Shown here piece after piece: positions 37,431 to 39,841 of a stretch of 39,841 bases of DNA. Position 1 is the first letter of the stretch; each line of letters begins with the position of its first letter. The DNA is from Sphingomonadales bacterium EhC05 (lineage in GTDB: Bacteria; Pseudomonadota; Alphaproteobacteria; Sphingomonadales; Sphingomonadaceae): positions 1 through 39,841 of the forward strand of contig LXYP01000019.1 in assembly GCA_001650955.1 (NCBI GenBank), written 5' to 3'. The notes beneath the pieces are model-generated. The model ran no database searches. It saw only the letters and a program-made list of their open reading frames with translations, and had not been told where the DNA came from. The translations under genes and the position numbers were made by a program.

Positions 37431-38321
37431 TTACTTCTTATGACTTTCGATGACCTGCTGTGCACTTTTAATTGCGCTGGGTGACGCAGCAAAAGGCTGC
37501 AGTGGTCCAAATAATGGCGCTTTAGACTTTCTAATTGCCATTTCAGCTGCAGGTGTCGGTAGCAAATCATCCCACGGCGGCGCTTCTTCAGGTGCGCGCC
37601 ATGCCGAAGAAAAATCAGCTTGTTTCTCATTTTCTATTTCCCAGAGCCCTATACAATCATCGATCCAGCCATGTAATTTCCAGAAATATTTGTTCACATG
37701 GCTTGAAAACGGTGCGCCGAGCCAGTCATTTGCGGTGCTTTCATCCTCAAAGTCTGCAGGCGGCGATGCGGCAAACCTCATGTGCATCCAGTTATGCACG
37801 GTAATTTCAATTAGCTCGCCATATTTATCCAAGGTGATATCAGGGCGTGTAAGGAATGCCGGATCGCGCAAGGTTGTCGCATAGCCCATATTTGTAGTCA
37901 GTGCCTCAGCGCTACGCGCACCAGCTATGGCTTCAATCGTGTCTCGGATATTTTCCGGCCAGGCAGTAGGATTATCGATATTGGAAATCTGCGGCTCCGG
38001 CCAGTCCGGATCATCCGGCATAGCTGGAATATTGCTCCACCCTTCAACTTTTCCCCAATTAGGATCATTGGCGTTGCTAAGCATCATATCCACATGGTGG
38101 ATCATCTGCCGGTGCATATAAAGGAAATCAAGACCGCTACCAGGCTCACCGGTCAATGCCGCTGTCCAGCCAATATCAGCCAGAGCTTGTACGATATCGA
38201 TATTGGCGGGGTTTTTTACAAATCCCTCATTCTTCACCAAATGCCAGTATCGGTGACGCCACCGCATTTGCGTAGATGCCGCCATTGTTTTTACATTTGC
38301 CGGTAAATCCGGATAGGACAT
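37431..38321 (-). CDS. PvdP/tyrosinase-like domain protein
   Basis: 296-aa protein from ATG 38321 with AAGGGG and more purines upstream. It has two His clusters resembling those of tyrosinase-type copper sites: YMHRQMIHHVDMM (about residue 75) and ITVHNWMHMRFA (about residue 185), plus HVNKYFWKLHGWID further on. Similar proteins are annotated as PvdJ/PvdD/PvdP-like; PvdP is a periplasmic tyrosinase of pyoverdine maturation. No signal peptide is visible. The resemblance rests on the His motifs and my recollection, and no siderophore genes are nearby. It shares the strand of the following sulfatase-like gene, 200 bases away. Confidence 0.55.
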   Translation of the reverse strand: MSYPDLPANVKTMAASTQMRWRHRYWHLVKNEGFVKNPANIDIVQALADIGWTAALTGEPGSGLDFLYMHRQMIHHVDMMLSNANDPNWGKVEGWSNIPAMPDDPDWPEPQISNIDNPTAWPENIRDTIEAIAGARSAEALTTNMGYATTLRDPAFLTRPDITLDKYGELIEITVHNWMHMRFAASPPADFEDESTANDWLGAPFSSHVNKYFWKLHGWIDDCIGLWEIENEKQADFSSAWRAPEEAPPWDDLLPTPAAEMAIRKSKAPLFGPLQPFAASPSAIKSAQQVIESHKK

Positions 38322-38521
38322 AGCCCCACTCCCCTTGTTATCCCGATTAGCCGGGATCTTGCTATACTTCAGTGTCGCACAAGAGCGTGACAAAGTGAAG
38401 TGTATAGAAAAAAGAACTAGTTGGCGCTTTGGTCGGCCAGATTGGGAGCGCTTTCTACTAATACACCGGCATCAATCGCGAGTTCGGCTTAACTTACAAA
38501 AGCAAATAAAGATATGCGATC

Positions 38522-39841
38522 TTATTGATCAAGCAAATCTGCCTTTTTCGAAAAATCCGATAGCGGTGGGCGCGCGATTTTGCCCGATGGAATGTGCATC
38601 CAAATCGGGACACCGCCGAGGCGCGCGTTAAAATTGACGTTGAATGTGAAGGGATCGGGCTCATTCGACGACAAGTCGAAGCCGTAGACTTCTTCAATAT
38701 CTCTCTTCGCATATCCCATCGCGCCCAGCAATGTAGGAAAAATTCTGTAATTGCTTAACTTATCATGATTTGCTTTTGCCGCCTTCGCCCATCGCGCTTG
38801 CTCTGAAGATGGCCCGCCGATTAGAATTAACGGTACGACGCCCTCCTCAATCTCAGGATTGGATGTGCAATGTGTCGCTTCTCCATATTCGCCTCGTTCA
38901 TGGAATGTCTGGCCATGATCGGAAGTGTAAATGACCATGGCATCGCCAATTTTAGACTTTGCAAAAAGCCGGTCAAAGAAGCTGCCAACATTCCAAAGCA
39001 AAGTATTTCGGTAGCTGTTGCGATAAAGCACCCAGTTGCTTTGCCGGCCATCCAGATTGTCTGGAGGTGCCTCGCTTACATCGGTAAACTGGCGCTTGAG
39101 CATAGGCGCATAACGGGCATGGGAATTCGGAAACTTGTCACTTACGGGAAAGTGTCCGCCAACTTTATTGACAAGAATGAACTGTTGTTTTTCATCATTT
39201 AGATAATCTGCCAAGCGGCCTGCCACAGCCTGATCGCGATACAGAACGGAAACTTCGTCAAATTGATCCCATTTATCTATTAACGCGCGTTCGGCATCAT
39301 CCATCAGATTTTGATACACGCCTCCAGTTCGCTGTGCATCAATATAGATTGTTTCAAGATTCGCCGCTTTAGCATAAGCCCAAATAGAAGGTTTTGATTT
39401 GATCGTCTCGCGGTAACTGTCCCGTGTTCCGCCGTATCGCAGGGTGACATTGGCTCCAACGCTGCAATTGGTGATGGCCGCCGCGAGACCAAAATTGTGG
39501 ACTGGCACTTTGGTCTTGGGATTCGCCAATCCAGAATAAACACCCGTCTTGCTATTGATGTCGAGATACGCACCGGCGATGCTTTCATCTACAATGAGCA
39601 CGATATCTGCAGCCGGTTTTACGCCCGCAGGTTTGATAACTACCGCTTCGCGGGGGCTATGATCCTCAGTTAAATATTCGTAGCCATAGAGTAATCCATA
39701 GCTCAGTCCGCTATGCGAGGATGGCAGACCGCTCGCCCCTTCCCCACCCCGGAAAAAAAGCATGAGTGAGATCGCCAGAATAATAGGAACTGACAAAAGG
39801 CCACCTCGAACAATGGCGAATTCGGGCTGAAGTAGCGATTT
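38522..39841 (-). CDS. Sulfatase/phosphoethanolamine-transferase-like protein (partial, 5' end outside window)
   Basis: Alkaline-phosphatase-superfamily enzyme that continues past the right edge; 440 residues are visible. The frame is open to base 39841, and the TTG at 39796 is an internal Leu rather than the start. A membrane segment (about SVPIILAISLMLFF) precedes the catalytic domain. Metal and catalytic motifs include DIVLIVDESIAG (Glu), ITNCSVGANVTL (likely nucleophile Ser/Thr), GGHFPVSDKFP and YTSDHGQTFHERGEYG. EptA-like enzymes transfer phosphoethanolamine to lipid A or other surface glycans; sulfatase is the alternative. Neither substrate can be read from the sequence. Confidence 0.78.
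   Translation of the reverse strand, partial: KSLLQPEFAIVRGGLLSVPIILAISLMLFFRGGEGASGLPSSHSGLSYGLLYGYEYLTEDHSPREAVVIKPAGVKPAADIVLIVDESIAGAYLDINSKTGVYSGLANPKTKVPVHNFGLAAAITNCSVGANVTLRYGGTRDSYRETIKSKPSIWAYAKAANLETIYIDAQRTGGVYQNLMDDAERALIDKWDQFDEVSVLYRDQAVAGRLADYLNDEKQQFILVNKVGGHFPVSDKFPNSHARYAPMLKRQFTDVSEAPPDNLDGRQSNWVLYRNSYRNTLLWNVGSFFDRLFAKSKIGDAMVIYTSDHGQTFHERGEYGEATHCTSNPEIEEGVVPLILIGGPSSEQARWAKAAKANHDKLSNYRIFPTLLGAMGYAKRDIEEVYGFDLSSNEPDPFTFNVNFNARLGGVPIWMHIPSGKIARPPLSDFSKKADLLDQ

Overview
The window looks like accessory DNA of an alphaproteobacterium of the order Sphingomonadales (Sphingopyxis, Sphingorhabdus or a near relative). The clues are the czcCBA cluster followed by a HupE-like gene and a membrane-anchor gene, the set of small plasmid-type genes (DUF736, DUF2493), and the ribbon-helix-helix / TraD / MobF TraI block. 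No replication gene, integrase, mating-pair (T4SS) gene or rRNA/tRNA is visible, so plasmid versus integrated element cannot be decided here.

Region 1 (1-8831) is a metal-efflux block on the + strand. It holds the tail of czcC (cut by the window edge), czcB, czcA with the divalent-cation RND signature, a HupE/UreJ-like membrane protein, a membrane-anchor protein and a 28-codon stub of a secreted protein. Then come dmeR (RcnR/CsoR-type repressor) with an operator-like palindrome at its start codon, dmeF (Co/Ni CDF exporter) and mntP (Mn exporter). The first genes overlap by 1-4 bases and form one operon; dmeR-dmeF is a second.

Region 2 (8832-12889) is plasmid-backbone-like. It has about 1.2 kb of mostly non-coding DNA with strong hairpins and decayed minus-strand mini-genes, then DUF736 and DUF2493 genes separated by a clear terminator, a nested long-range inverted repeat, a small acidic protein, and a non-coding stretch that is the best candidate for an origin of transfer.

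Region 3 (12890-19779) is the DNA-processing part of a conjugation system in the R388 order (TrwA-like, TrwB/TraD-like, TrwC/TraI-like). Small genes and a secreted staphylococcal-nuclease-like protein follow. The relaxase carries an insertion of about 100 acidic residues inside its catalytic domain.

Region 4 (20035-37152) has the look of a defence and toxin island. It contains a Cys-rich secreted peptide, hipBA, a two-domain RES protein followed by a HEPN-like gene, a WYL (BrxR/CapW-like) regulator heading a minus-strand operon with two nuclease-like proteins, a divergent sbcD-sbcC-orphan operon, an AbiH protein, orphan genes and an Xre-RES toxin-antitoxin pair. The divergent WYL/SbcCD locus (24282-32632) is the strongest candidate for an undescribed system: a palindrome lies on the presumed sbcD promoter, next to the regulator gene.

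Region 5 (37153-39841) holds a PvdP/tyrosinase-like gene and a sulfatase/phosphoethanolamine-transferase-like gene that runs off the right edge.
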